Shown: positions 41,586-50,628, numbered from the stretch's first letter. The stretch: DNA of 64,000 nucleotides from Brachybacterium muris (GCF_016907455.1 NZ_JAFBCB010000001.1:496001-560000); one strand, 5' to 3'. Program-made: numbers and translations. The notes: generated by a model not told the origin, from the letters alone.

Positions 41586-42842
41586 TCAGTCGGGGTTGGT
41601 GCCCAGCAGACCGCGGCGCTCCTTCAGCGTGAGCATGCGGCCGGCCGATGCCCGCACCCTTGCGGCCTGCTCCTCCCTGCGGGTCGCCCATTCCTCGATC
41701 GCGTCCACCAGTGCGCCGGTGATCGACGGATCGGCGGTCAGCAGAACGTCGCCGCCGGCGTCCAGGAAGCGGGTGGCTCGCTCGGCCACCGGTACCGAGG
41801 CGACGGCCTTGGCGGCACCGATGTCGTCGGTGACGGCGAGCCCTTCGAACCCCAGCTGATCCCGCAGCAGGTCGGTGACCACGGCCCGGGAGAACATCGC
41901 CGGGGCCTGCCCGTCGATCCGGGCGTAGGTGGCCGAGGACAGCATCACCAGCTCGGCCCCGGCATCGATGCCTGCGGCGAAGGAGTCCAGGAACGGGTCC
42001 GCGGCGGTGGTGACCTCATCGAGGATCCCCTCGGCGGAGTGGTCGGTGTTCTGCTCCACCCGGCCCAGGCCCGGGAAGTGCTTGAGGGTGGCGGCGGTGC
42101 CGGTCGCATCCAGGGCCTCGACGGCGCCGGCCACGCAGGCACCCACCTGCTCCGGGTCGGTGCCGAACCCGCGATCCAGGCCACCCACCGGGTCGTTGCC
42201 CGATCCCAGTTGCGGGTCCACCACATCGGCCACGGGGGACAGCGCCACGGTGATGCCGCGGGCCGCCAGGTCTTCGCCGATGGTCGTGTACGCCTCGCGC
42301 ACTGCCTCCGGGCCGGTTGAGCCCAGCTCTTTCGCCGAGGGGGTGCGGCGGGCGGCGTCGCCGCGCAGCATCCTCACCTGTCCGCCCTCCTGGTCCACCG
42401 CGATCAGCGGCGGCAGCTGCGGGTCCGAGCCCTCGCGGGCCGCGGTCACGATCCCGTCCACCTGGTCGGGGTCGCGCCACACGTCCAGCAGGAAGATCCC
42501 CCCGGCGTGGTGCTCGGTGAGCACCTCCGGTGGGATCGAGCCACCGGCCACGATCCCCACCAGCACCAGCTGCCCGGCCATCTGCCGCGGGGTGAGCCTG
42601 TCCAGCAGTGCGGTCACCTCCTCGGAAGGGTCCCAGGGCCCGGGTGCCTCCTGGGACGGGGAGGCGTCGCCCCCGTCGGTGCCGTCGCTGCTCGTGCTGG
42701 TGGGAGCGTCGGTGCCGGGCCCGGTGGCCTCGGGGCCATCGGGCAGGGCGGGGGTGGAGGTGCCCTGCGGGTCCGTGCCACCGGCACCACAGGCAGCCAG
42801 TGCGAGCGCGGGGGAGAGGGCCAGGAGGTGACGACGACGCAT
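41586..42842 (-). CDS. Glycoside hydrolase family 3 lipoprotein (NagZ-like beta-N-acetylhexosaminidase)
   Basis: A 418-residue exported lipoprotein. The lipobox ALAAC gives Cys18 as the lipid anchor, followed by a Thr/Ser/Pro/Asp-rich linker to about residue 72. The catalytic TIM barrel shows the NagZ pattern: AVDQEGGQVRML, SPVADVVDP, KHFPGLGRVEQNTDHS (with the Asp-His dyad used as acid/base) and nucleophile Asp339 in GLAVTDDIGAA. It probably removes N-acetylglucosamine from peptidoglycan fragments at the cell surface, as in Gram-positive NagZ lipoproteins. The ATG at 42840-42842 is chosen because the signal peptide begins there. It converges with thiD 12 bases away. Confidence 0.9.
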   Translation of the reverse strand: MRRRHLLALSPALALAACGAGGTDPQGTSTPALPDGPEATGPGTDAPTSTSSDGTDGGDASPSQEAPGPWDPSEEVTALLDRLTPRQMAGQLVLVGIVAGGSIPPEVLTEHHAGGIFLLDVWRDPDQVDGIVTAAREGSDPQLPPLIAVDQEGGQVRMLRGDAARRTPSAKELGSTGPEAVREAYTTIGEDLAARGITVALSPVADVVDPQLGSGNDPVGGLDRGFGTDPEQVGACVAGAVEALDATGTAATLKHFPGLGRVEQNTDHSAEGILDEVTTAADPFLDSFAAGIDAGAELVMLSSATYARIDGQAPAMFSRAVVTDLLRDQLGFEGLAVTDDIGAAKAVASVPVAERATRFLDAGGDVLLTADPSITGALVDAIEEWATRREEQAARVRASAGRMLTLKERRGLLGTNPD

Positions 42843-42964
42843 GCTGTGCAGTCTTCCAGGCACCGGCCCCACGGGCGAGGCGCCCCGTCTCCGAGGGCCA
42901 CGACCCCCCTCGGTCAGGGGGCAGTGTCCCCTCCCCGCTGTGACCGGCCCCACCGCCTGACGTC

Positions 42965-42970
42965 TAGGCT
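42965..42970 (+). promoter_or_regulatory. Leaderless -10 box
   Basis: TAGGCT, seven bases, then the ATG at 42978; no Shine-Dalgarno. It would drive the four-gene run to 47926. Confidence 0.5.
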
Positions 42971-42977
42971 GGTCCCC

Positions 42978-43637
42978 ATGACAGCCGAGCCCGCGCCGAA
43001 GGACTATCCGGGCGCGTCCGCGATCTCCCATGCCACCGGCACCGACTTCCCCACCTGGGTGCAGCGCCTGGACGGAGCCGGGGCCCGGGACCTCGACCAC
43101 ACCGCCATCGCCCGCCTGCTGGTGAAGGACTGGGGCGTGCAGGAGTGGTGGGCGCAGTCGCTCACCGTCGCCTACGAGCAGCAGATCGGCCGCCGCGTGG
43201 TGGGCCAAAGCTGCGAGGGGGACTTCAGTGCCTCCGCCTCCCGCACCGTCGGCGGCGACATGGACGCCGTGCGCGAGGCGTGGGACCGCTTCATGACCGA
43301 CGCCCGCCGCGAGCAGTTGGGCCTGAGCGAGGGCCGCCTCACCGACACCGAGAAGTGGCGGTACTGGCGGACCGACGTGGAGGACGGCACCAAGCTCTCC
43401 GTCAACGTCACCGCCAAGAACGGCACCGCCGAGAACGACACAGCGAAGAACGGCACAGCCAAGACCGACGCCGCGAGCAGCAGTGCAGACAGCAGCGCAG
43501 GCGACAGCTCCCGCAGCACCCTGGCGATCGAGCACAAGGGCATCGAGACCGCCGAGGCCCGTGACGCCTGGAAGAGAGCGTGGAAGAGCACGCTGGACGA
43601 CTTCACCACCTGGATCAAGAAGAACCGCGACCGATGA
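42978..43637 (+). CDS. DUF4287-like/SRPBCC-like protein
   Basis: A 219-residue soluble protein. Residues about 15-65 (TGTDFPTWVQRLDGAGARDL, HTAIARLLVKDWGVQEWWAQSLTVAYEQ) resemble the short helical domain fused to AHSA1/SRPBCC proteins in actinobacteria, and FSASASRTVGGDMDAVREAWDRF begins an SRPBCC-like half. That half is interrupted by a low-complexity insert (about 150-178) made of repeated KNGTA/NDTA-type units and Ser/Ala/Asp, and then resumes with STLAIEHKGIETAEARDAWK. The DNA of the insert consists of near-repeats of 15 bases, so it probably expanded by slippage. Function unknown. The stop overlaps the next start (ATGA). Confidence 0.7.
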   Translation: MTAEPAPKDYPGASAISHATGTDFPTWVQRLDGAGARDLDHTAIARLLVKDWGVQEWWAQSLTVAYEQQIGRRVVGQSCEGDFSASASRTVGGDMDAVREAWDRFMTDARREQLGLSEGRLTDTEKWRYWRTDVEDGTKLSVNVTAKNGTAENDTAKNGTAKTDAASSSADSSAGDSSRSTLAIEHKGIETAEARDAWKRAWKSTLDDFTTWIKKNRDR

Positions 43638-45829
43638 GCACCCCCCGCACCGAGGGCTCCACCGAGCCCCGCCACGAGGACCGCACCACCCCCCAGCTGC
43701 CCGCTCCCGACGGCAGCAGCGACCCCCACCAGTGGCTCGAGGAGGTCGAGGGTGAGGACGCCCTGGCCTGGGTGCGCGAGCGCAATGCCACCGCGGAGCA
43801 GGAGCTGGACGCCGTCGCCGACCCGGCGGATCCGGACGGCGCACCGCTGGCCGTGACCCTGCAGCGGGAGATCCGCGAGATCCTCGATGCGAAGGACCGC
43901 ATCCCCGGCGTCACCAAGCGCGGCCAGTACCTCTACAACCTCTGGACCGACGCCGAGCACGAGCGCGGCCTATGGCGCCGCACCACCCTGGACTCCTACC
44001 GCACCGACGACCCCGAGTGGGACGTGCTGCTGGACGTGGACGCCCTGAACGCCGCCGAGGGCGAGGACTGGGTGTGGCACGGCGCGAGCCTGCTGCGTCC
44101 CGCCGAGGGCGAGCCGTACCGCAAGGCCCTGGTGAGCCTGTCCCACGGAGGCTCCGATGCGGACGTGACCCGCGAGTTCGACCTAAAGACCCGCAGCTTC
44201 GTCCCCGAGGCCGACGGCGGCTTCCTGCGCCCGGCTGCGAAGGGCTCCCTCAGCTGGATCGACGAGGACACCACGTGGGTGTCCACCGATTTCGGTGAGG
44301 GTACCACCACCCTGTCCGGCTACCCCCGCCAGGCCCGCCTGTGGAAGCGCGGCACGGCGCTCGCCGAGGCGGAGCTGGTGTTCGAGGCCGACGAGACCGA
44401 CATGAGCGTGTTCGTCGCCCACGACTCCACCCCCGGCTGGGAGCGCGACTGGGTGATCCAGATGCACGCCTTCTACGACACCACCCTGCACCTGGCGGAC
44501 CTGGGCCAGCAGCCCCCGGCGCTGGAGACCATCGACGTCCCGCGCGATCTGGAGGCCAGCGCCCACCGTGACCTGGGGATCTTCTCCCCGCGCAGCGACT
44601 GGGAGGTGGCCGGGTCGGTGTACCCGGCAGGATCCCTCGTCGTCGGCGACTTCGCGGCGTTCCGCGCCGGTGAGCCGGAGCTGACGATGCTGTTCGAGCC
44701 CAGCGAGAGCACGTCGCTGGCGGACATGACCATCACCCGCAACACGGTGGTGCTGTCGATCCTGGAGGACGTGGTGCACCGCCTCGAGGTGCACACCCGT
44801 GACCAGGACGGTGCCTGGGTACGGCAGGACCTGTACCCCGAACTGCGCGGCTCGCTCGCGGTCTCGGCCGTCGACCCCGACGAGAACGACGAGGTGTGGG
44901 TGACCGTCACCGACTTCGTGGAGCCCACCACCCTGCTGCTGGGCGACCTGGCGGCGGTGCCCGCCGGCGGCGAGCCCACCGAGCCGGAGCTGATCAAGAC
45001 GGCCCCGGCCCGTTTCGACGCCGACGGGCTGGAGGTCACCCAGCACTTCGCCACCAGCGACGACGGCACCCGCATCCCCTACTTCGAGATCGGCCGTGCC
45101 GACCGCGGGGATGAACCCGGCGCTGGTCCTTCCCCCACGCTGCTGTACGGCTACGGCGGGTTCGAGATCTCCCTGACTCCCGCGTACCTCGGCCCGATCG
45201 GCAAGGCGTGGCTGGAGCGGGGTGGCACGTACGTGCTGGCCAACATCCGCGGCGGCGGCGAGTACGGGCCCCGCTGGCACCAGGCTGCCCTGAAGGACAA
45301 GCGCCACCGCGCCTACGAGGACTTCTCCTCGGTGGCGAAGGACCTGATCGAGCGGGGCGTTACCGACACCGCACATCTCGCGGTGCGGGGCGGCTCCAAC
45401 GGTGGCCTGCTCACCGGCAACATGCTCACCCAGTACCCGGAGCTTTTCGGTGCGGTGATCATCCAGGTGCCGCTGCTGGACATGAAGCGGTACAGTCACC
45501 TGCTGGCCGGCAACTCCTGGATGGCCGAGTACGGCGACCCGGACACCGAGGACTGGGAGTACGTGCGCACCTTCAGCCCGTACCACCTGCTGGCCGAGGG
45601 CACCGACTACCCGCCGTCCTTCGTGCTCACCTCCACCCGGGACGACCGGGTCCACCCCGGTCACGCCCGCAAGTTCACCGCCGCCTTGGAGTCCCTGGGG
45701 GCCGACGTGCGCGCCTGGGAGAACATCGAGGGCGGACACGGCGGCGCCGCCACCAACGAGCAGGCCGCCCGCATGAACGCGCTGATGTACACGTTCCTGT
45801 GGAGCACCATCGGCAGGAACGACGCATGA
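43634..45829 (+). CDS. Prolyl oligopeptidase family serine peptidase (S9)
   Basis: A 731-residue cytoplasmic peptidase. The N-terminal part (about 45-440) is the beta-propeller, with RGQYLYNLWTDAEHERGLWR and DEDTTWVSTDFGEGT-like blade motifs. The C-terminal alpha/beta-hydrolase domain has YGYGGFEISLTPAY, the oxyanion/strand ANIRGGGEYGPRWH, catalytic Ser588 in RGGSNGGLL, Asp in STRDDRVHP (670-671) and His702 in EGGHGG. Family members cut short peptides after proline or related residues. The ATG overlaps the upstream stop and the TGA overlaps the DinB-like gene start, so it is translated within a four-gene unit. No signal peptide. Confidence 0.94.
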   Translation: MSTPRTEGSTEPRHEDRTTPQLPAPDGSSDPHQWLEEVEGEDALAWVRERNATAEQELDAVADPADPDGAPLAVTLQREIREILDAKDRIPGVTKRGQYLYNLWTDAEHERGLWRRTTLDSYRTDDPEWDVLLDVDALNAAEGEDWVWHGASLLRPAEGEPYRKALVSLSHGGSDADVTREFDLKTRSFVPEADGGFLRPAAKGSLSWIDEDTTWVSTDFGEGTTTLSGYPRQARLWKRGTALAEAELVFEADETDMSVFVAHDSTPGWERDWVIQMHAFYDTTLHLADLGQQPPALETIDVPRDLEASAHRDLGIFSPRSDWEVAGSVYPAGSLVVGDFAAFRAGEPELTMLFEPSESTSLADMTITRNTVVLSILEDVVHRLEVHTRDQDGAWVRQDLYPELRGSLAVSAVDPDENDEVWVTVTDFVEPTTLLLGDLAAVPAGGEPTEPELIKTAPARFDADGLEVTQHFATSDDGTRIPYFEIGRADRGDEPGAGPSPTLLYGYGGFEISLTPAYLGPIGKAWLERGGTYVLANIRGGGEYGPRWHQAALKDKRHRAYEDFSSVAKDLIERGVTDTAHLAVRGGSNGGLLTGNMLTQYPELFGAVIIQVPLLDMKRYSHLLAGNSWMAEYGDPDTEDWEYVRTFSPYHLLAEGTDYPPSFVLTSTRDDRVHPGHARKFTAALESLGADVRAWENIEGGHGGAATNEQAARMNALMYTFLWSTIGRNDA

Positions 45830-46491
45830 GCAGTGCCGAGGAGCCGGAGGCGTTCGATGCGCTGATGGACCGGCTCTCCGCCGAGCAGGAGCAGGCGGAG
45901 CAGGATCGCGTCGATCAGGAGCAGGCGGCCCGGCAGCAGGCCGAGCGCGGCGTGTTCGCCGAGGGGCACGCGGGTGAGGGCGAGGACCGTCCCGAGCCGC
46001 CCCTGCTGGGGGACGAGGCAGCCACCGTCGACGGATTCCTCGCGTTCCTGCGCGCCACGGTGCTCACCAAGACGGCCGGCCTCACCGACGAGCAGGGTTC
46101 CCGTCAGGTGCTGGGCACCCTGACCACCGTCACCGGGCTGCTGCGCCACCTGGCCGACGTGGAGCGGTACTGGTTCCGTGAGGTCCTCGGCGGGGTGCCG
46201 GAGGACGAAGTGGGCTATCGCTGGACGGACACCACGGTGCCGGGGGACCCCGATCTCGAGTTCCGCCTCGAGGACGGCGCCTCGGTGGAGGAGGCCCGCG
46301 CCGACTACCGCGAGGCCTGCCAGGCTTCGCGGGAGCAGCTCCGCCAGCGCGAGCTGGACGAGGAGGTGCGCGGCTCCTCCGAGCCCCGCACCGTGCGCTG
46401 GGTGGTGGTCCACATGATCGAGGAGACCGGCCGGCACGTCGGCCATCTCGACGTGATCACCGAACTGATCGACGGCCGGACGGGGGAGTGA
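45826..46491 (+). CDS. DinB/DUF664-family protein
   Basis: A 221-residue protein. The first 70 residues are acidic and Gln/Glu-rich (coiled-coil-like). The four-helix DinB-type bundle follows, with metal-ligand-like histidines in VTGLLRHLADVERYWFREVL and VVHMIEETGRHVGHLDVI, and the middle signature DPDLEFRLEDGASVEEA. DUF664/DinB proteins include thiol-dependent (mycothiol or bacillithiol) transferases; the three-His arrangement is compatible, but activity is not proven. The ATG at 45826 overlaps the peptidase stop. One base separates its stop from the hydrolase start. Confidence 0.88.
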   Translation: MSSAEEPEAFDALMDRLSAEQEQAEQDRVDQEQAARQQAERGVFAEGHAGEGEDRPEPPLLGDEAATVDGFLAFLRATVLTKTAGLTDEQGSRQVLGTLTTVTGLLRHLADVERYWFREVLGGVPEDEVGYRWTDTTVPGDPDLEFRLEDGASVEEARADYREACQASREQLRQRELDEEVRGSSEPRTVRWVVVHMIEETGRHVGHLDVITELIDGRTGE

Positions 46492-46492
46492 C

Positions 46493-47926
46493 GTGCGCCT
46501 GCTGAACAACCACTCGATCATCGAGCGGCCCGGCCAGGACGAGCTGCTGTCGATCCGCAACGACCTGATGACGGTGTACCGCGAGATCGACGGGGCCGGT
46601 GTCCATGCGGTGAGCAGCGGTGGCGCCGAGCACGGTGGGGCAGAGGAGGGCAGCGCGGAGCTGTTCCCGCTGCGGTACGCCCGTGCCACTCCACGGCGGT
46701 TCCCCCGCCGCCGGGTCCCCGGTTCCTCCCGCACGGTCCTCGATCACGCCCAGGCGCCCCTGCTGGTGATCCCCGACGGTCCCGGCATGGCCTCCGTGCT
46801 GCCCTACGACGTGCTGCGCCGCTCCCTGGCCTCCCGCGGGGTGGACGTGCTGATGATGGAGCACCGCGGGGTGGGCCTGTCCCGCCTGGACTCCACCGGC
46901 GCTGACCTCCCGATGGCCTCCATGCAGGTGCGCTCGGTGCTGGGCGACCTGCTGGCGGTGATGGACCACGCACGCGTCCAGAAGGCCACCGTGTACGGCG
47001 TGGGATACGGCGCCTACCTGGCCCAGGGCCTCGCCGCTCTGCACCCGGACCGGGTCCACTCCCTGGTGCTGGACTCCCCCCTGACCGGCGTGGATGACGA
47101 GAAGGCCGGTCAGCGGGCCCTGCGCGCCATGTACTGGGACGGCGAGGACCCTGCGACCGCCACCACCGCCGCGGTACTGCGGCGTCTGGTGGAGGACGGG
47201 GTGGTGGACGGCCACCGGGCGGGCACCATCGTGCTGGCCGTGCACGAGTACGGCGGACCCGATGCGGTGCGCGACCTGGCGGACCTGCTGGCGATTGATC
47301 GTGGGCAGCTCACCTGGAACAGCATCCGGCAGGTGCTGGCACAGAGCTGGCTGGAGTCCACCCCGTACGTGAGGGAGCTGGACCTGGTGGCGCCGATCGC
47401 CCACACCGAGCTGGGCAGCGGTCACGATGCGGACGGCGACCCGATGGACACCCTGGCCCTGTTCGGCGAGCAGTCCCGCGCGGTGCCCAGGTTCTCTGGC
47501 GAGCCGCTGGACATGCACGACCTGTCCACGCGCATCACCGCCCCCACCGTGGTGATCACCGGTGGCCGGAACCTGATCTACCCCCCGTCCACGGCGCGCA
47601 GCCTCGCGCAGCGGATCCCGGGGGCGAGCCTGCTGGAGCTGCCTGGCACCGGTCACTCGGTGCTGGACTCCCATTCGCAGGTGGCGCAGGTGGCGGCACG
47701 CTGGAGCGTCGCCGGAGCGGCGCACCTGCTGCCCGAGCGTGCGGACGAGCTCGCTGCCCTGCCGGCGACCCCCGTGAACCAGGTGCTGCAGCGCGGTCTG
47801 CAGCTGGCCATGACCGCCGAGCGGCTCTCCCCGTGGCGGCTCCGGTTCGAGTCGGCCCGAGCCCGGCGCGAGGAGGCCCACGCCGATCCGATGGCACGCC
47901 GCTCCCGCCGAGTGCGTTTGGACTGA
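46493..47926 (+). CDS. Alpha/beta-hydrolase-fold protein lacking the catalytic serine
   Basis: A 477-residue protein similar to prolyl aminopeptidase-type hydrolases: LLVIPDGPGMASVLPYDVLR (oxyanion region), VLMMEHRGVGLSRLD and the nucleophile elbow GVGYGAYLAQ. In that elbow the usual GxSxG serine is Gly171 (codon GGA). The acid position reads TGGRNLIYP, with Asn360 where Asp is usual, and only His388 (GTGHSVLD) is kept. Two of three triad residues are therefore changed, which suggests a binding or scaffolding pseudoenzyme. The frame is intact and normally biased, so it is not decayed. The GTG at 46493 lies one base after the upstream stop. N- and C-terminal Arg-rich extensions of about 60 and 70 residues are unusual. 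Confidence 0.87.
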   Translation: MRLLNNHSIIERPGQDELLSIRNDLMTVYREIDGAGVHAVSSGGAEHGGAEEGSAELFPLRYARATPRRFPRRRVPGSSRTVLDHAQAPLLVIPDGPGMASVLPYDVLRRSLASRGVDVLMMEHRGVGLSRLDSTGADLPMASMQVRSVLGDLLAVMDHARVQKATVYGVGYGAYLAQGLAALHPDRVHSLVLDSPLTGVDDEKAGQRALRAMYWDGEDPATATTAAVLRRLVEDGVVDGHRAGTIVLAVHEYGGPDAVRDLADLLAIDRGQLTWNSIRQVLAQSWLESTPYVRELDLVAPIAHTELGSGHDADGDPMDTLALFGEQSRAVPRFSGEPLDMHDLSTRITAPTVVITGGRNLIYPPSTARSLAQRIPGASLLELPGTGHSVLDSHSQVAQVAARWSVAGAAHLLPERADELAALPATPVNQVLQRGLQLAMTAERLSPWRLRFESARARREEAHADPMARRSRRVRLD

Positions 47927-47963
47927 TCTGAAGCCGAACGAGCGCGCCTCCGGCATCCGTTGC

Positions 47964-47982
47964 ACTGACCGGGCCCGTCAGT
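47964..47982. terminator. Short hairpin between convergent genes
   Basis: ACTGAC/GTCAGT arms flank CGGGCCC and overlap the stop codon of the DUF2079 gene. It is weak, but the only candidate between the two convergent units. Confidence 0.35.
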
Positions 47983-49474
47983 TGCGGCACACCACGATGA
48001 ACCCGCCCTCGTCCAGCACGGTGGCGTAGCTCGCGCCCCAGCGTTCCTGCGCCCATCCGGCCGGGTCCTCGGGGAAGCGATCACCCCAGGAGAAGGCGTA
48101 CCGGTCGGCCAGCACGCAGTCCGGCACCCGCAGGTTCGGCCCGTGCACCCACTGCACGTCGTGGTCGGGCACCGCCTGCGCCAGCAGGGTGATGTCGGAG
48201 GCCAGGACAGCGCCGTCCGGTACCGCGTCCAGGGCCTCCTGCGCGGGTGCGGCACGCCAGGTGCGCTCCCACGTGTGCTCCCGAGCCAGGTCCAGCAGCG
48301 GCATCGAGGCGCCCAGCACCAGCGTGACGGTGGCAGAGGCCGCGACCGCGGTGATGCGCACGGAACGGGCGGGGCGAGGCACGTTCGTCCTCAACCACGC
48401 CGTCGCGCGCCCGGTCCGCCGGTCACCCAGGGCATCCAGCAGTGCGGCCAGCGCGATCGGCATCAGCACCGCGTTGTAGTGCCAGTACCAGTCCCAATAG
48501 AACTCCACCGTGCCGGTGAAGCGCCAGGCCAGGGTGGGGACCATCAGCCAGATCAGCGGGGAGCGGGCCCCGATCAGCCCGGCGGCCAGCAGCAGCATCC
48601 CCACCGTCATCCACTTCAACGGCGGCCAGAACACGTCCAGCGGGGAGCCCAGGTTGTCGGTGTAGTCGTACTGACCGGCGGTGTTGAGGATCGGCAGGAC
48701 CACGAAGGTGGACAGCACGAACCAGCCGATGCCCCAGCTCGCCAGCCCCAGCCCCTCGCGCCGATGCGTGCGGTGGCGCAGCGCGATCACCGCGCCGAGC
48801 ACCGCGACCGTGAGTCCCAGGTCCTCCTTGACCAGCACCAGCGGCGCGGCCCAGGCCACGGCCAGCCCGATCCGTTCCCGCAGCAGGGCGCTCAGGGAGA
48901 ACGCGAGCAGCGGCACGGCAAAGGCGATCTCGTGGAACTGCACGTCGGCCGCGGCCTGCAGGCCGAAGGAGAACACATACGCCGCCCCCGCAGCAGAGCC
49001 GAGACCGGGACCCAGACGGTCGATGGCCACCCGGGTCAGGGGGATCGCGGAGATGCCGAACAGCAGCGCCTGGGTCCACAGCAGCGCCTCACCGGAAGGC
49101 CACGCCCACCACACCGGGGCCAGCAGCACCAGGATCGGATGGAAGTGATCGCCCAGCAGGTTCACCTCGTCGCCCTTGATGGGCACGATCGGGGCACCGA
49201 ACTCCCCGTACGCGCGGGCCAGCTGGGTGAATATCCCCAGGTCCCAGGAGGGGGAGACGAGGTTCCGCCACTGCCGGGAGCCCAGCAGCCCGTAAGCGAG
49301 GGTGGCCAGGACCGCGAGCAGCGGCGGCACCAGGCGACGGGTCCACAGGGCCGCGGAGTCGGTGCCGAGCTCGTTCCCCTTGGGGGCATGCAGTTCGGGC
49401 TCGGTGCTCCCGGCCTCGGTGCTCCCGGCCTCGGGAGGCGGGGACCCGGAGGGGCGGACGGTCGCTTCAGGCAC
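47978..49474 (-). CDS. DUF2079 polytopic membrane protein
   Basis: A 498-residue membrane protein with about 11 helices after an acidic, Pro/Ser/Glu-rich N-terminus of about 45 residues. DUF2079 marks are SPSWDLGIFTQLARAYGEFG, VNLLGDHFHPILVLLAPVWW, VQFHEIAFAVPLLAFSL, VKEDLGLTVAVLG and the late FYWDWYWHYNAVLMPIAL. The fold resembles GT-C glycosyltransferases, and the conserved Asp/His residues in the first loops would fit, but no reaction is established. The GTG at 49472-49474 lies six bases behind TAGCCT, implying a leaderless mRNA. The soluble C-terminal region from about 400 has a predicted alpha/beta fold. Confidence 0.9.
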   Translation of the reverse strand: MPEATVRPSGSPPPEAGSTEAGSTEPELHAPKGNELGTDSAALWTRRLVPPLLAVLATLAYGLLGSRQWRNLVSPSWDLGIFTQLARAYGEFGAPIVPIKGDEVNLLGDHFHPILVLLAPVWWAWPSGEALLWTQALLFGISAIPLTRVAIDRLGPGLGSAAGAAYVFSFGLQAAADVQFHEIAFAVPLLAFSLSALLRERIGLAVAWAAPLVLVKEDLGLTVAVLGAVIALRHRTHRREGLGLASWGIGWFVLSTFVVLPILNTAGQYDYTDNLGSPLDVFWPPLKWMTVGMLLLAAGLIGARSPLIWLMVPTLAWRFTGTVEFYWDWYWHYNAVLMPIALAALLDALGDRRTGRATAWLRTNVPRPARSVRITAVAASATVTLVLGASMPLLDLAREHTWERTWRAAPAQEALDAVPDGAVLASDITLLAQAVPDHDVQWVHGPNLRVPDCVLADRYAFSWGDRFPEDPAGWAQERWGASYATVLDEGGFIVVCRN

Positions 49475-49480
49475 GCTGCG

Positions 49481-49486
49481 AGGCTA
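49481..49486 (-). promoter_or_regulatory. Leaderless -10 box for DUF2079
   Basis: Reverse-strand TAGCCT, six bases, then GTG; identical box and spacing to the XPB gene. Confidence 0.5.
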
Positions 49487-49530
49487 TACGGGGCAGTGGG
49501 GGTCGCGCAGTTCAGGAACTGCAGCGCAGC

Positions 49531-49629
49531 TCAGGAACCCCAGCGGGGCATGTCGAACTCGAGGGTCACCGAGCCGTCGGCCACCGCCCGCTGGTGGATG
49601 CCGCGCCGGTTCGCAAGGACTAGACCTTC
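49531..49629 (-). pseudogene. Possible C-terminal gene remnant
   Basis: The reverse strand reads about 33 codons, including NRRGIHQRAVADGSVTLEF and ending PRWGS-stop. This has the look of the C-terminal beta-strand of a sugar-acting enzyme. There is no start and the similarity is by eye only, so it may be chance. Confidence 0.25.
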
Positions 49630-49678
49630 GACAGGACGGATACGACCAGAGTTCGACGTCCGTCGATGGGCCCGCGTC

Positions 49679-49684
49679 TACGGT
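49679..49684 (+). promoter_or_regulatory. Leaderless -10 box
   Basis: TACGGT, six bases, then ATG at 49691; no Shine-Dalgarno. Confidence 0.5.
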
Positions 49685-49690
49685 GCATCC

Positions 49691-50575
49691 ATGAGCTCCT
49701 CCTCGATCTTCGACCCCGGTTCCGCCCTCCCCGGCCCCCTCGCATCCCGTCGTACCCGGATGCTGATCGCCGCGGGTGTCTCCGGTGCGCTCACGCTGAT
49801 CGAGCCGCGCGACCTGGGCCCGTGGCAGCGTGCCGCCTACCGCACGGCCGTGTCCGTGGGCAGTGGTCTGCTGGGCGCGGATCTCGCGCGGGAGGATGAG
49901 CCGATCATGGACCCGGCCCGGGACGGCCTGCTGATGGGCGGCCTGACCATGGGCCTGATGGACCTCACCGAGCACGTGGACGGGAAGATCGTGGACATCC
50001 TGGAGGGCGTGGGTGTTCCCAGGCCGCGCCTGGCGATGGCCGTAGTCAACGCTGCTTCCGCGGCGCTGCTGTATGCGAAGACGCCGGTGGGGGACGGGTG
50101 GCTCGCCGCGAGCGACGCCTTCGAGGAGCCCGAGCCGCAGGACCTGCCCGAGCCGGTGCGGGAGCTCATCGGCCTGCTGCTGGCCGCGCCCGAGGGCGGC
50201 GAGGAGCTTCCCGGTGCCCCGACCCTGCGCGAGCAGCTTGCCGGCGTGCGCACCCAGGACCTCGGCTACCCCAGCAGCGATGTGCTTCTGATCGTGGAGG
50301 ACGCGGAGCACCTGGTGGTGCCCCACCAGCAGACCTGGCCGGCCACCGGCTCGTTCGAGCGCGAGGGGATCACCTACCGCCTCGAACTGCAGATCGGTGA
50401 CGGCGTGCTCAGCATGCTGAGTGTGATGGTGGACGACGAGACCTTCGCCGATGAGGCAGGGGTCGTGGACGACGAGCAGCTGGAGGCGGCGATCGAGTCG
50501 CTGTCTTCCCCGGATTTCCGGTGGCCCCGGCCGGCGGAGATCACCGTGCAGACCGAGTCCGAGCAGGCGGTCTGA
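49691..50575 (+). CDS. Hypothetical protein, 294 residues
   Basis: I do not recognise a family. The N-terminal half is weakly hydrophobic and helical (MLIAAGVSGALTLIEPRDLG, GLLMGGLTMGLMDLTEHVDG, PRLAMAVVNAASAALLYAKT), possibly peripheral to the membrane. A Glu/Pro linker (about 145-165) leads to an alpha/beta half with DVLLIVEDAEHLVVPHQQTW, ITYRLELQIGDGVLSMLSVMV cut by acidic loops, and VDDEQLEAAIESL. Codon bias is normal for this genome and the strand opposite has no competing gene, so it is probably real. The start is chosen from the leaderless box. It converges with msrA. Confidence 0.72.
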   Translation: MSSSSIFDPGSALPGPLASRRTRMLIAAGVSGALTLIEPRDLGPWQRAAYRTAVSVGSGLLGADLAREDEPIMDPARDGLLMGGLTMGLMDLTEHVDGKIVDILEGVGVPRPRLAMAVVNAASAALLYAKTPVGDGWLAASDAFEEPEPQDLPEPVRELIGLLLAAPEGGEELPGAPTLREQLAGVRTQDLGYPSSDVLLIVEDAEHLVVPHQQTWPATGSFEREGITYRLELQIGDGVLSMLSVMVDDETFADEAGVVDDEQLEAAIESLSSPDFRWPRPAEITVQTESEQAV

Positions 50576-50628
50576 CCAAGGAACGTCAGGGGTGCGGGCG
50601 AGAGCCTGCGAGAGGTGCGGGCGGGTAC

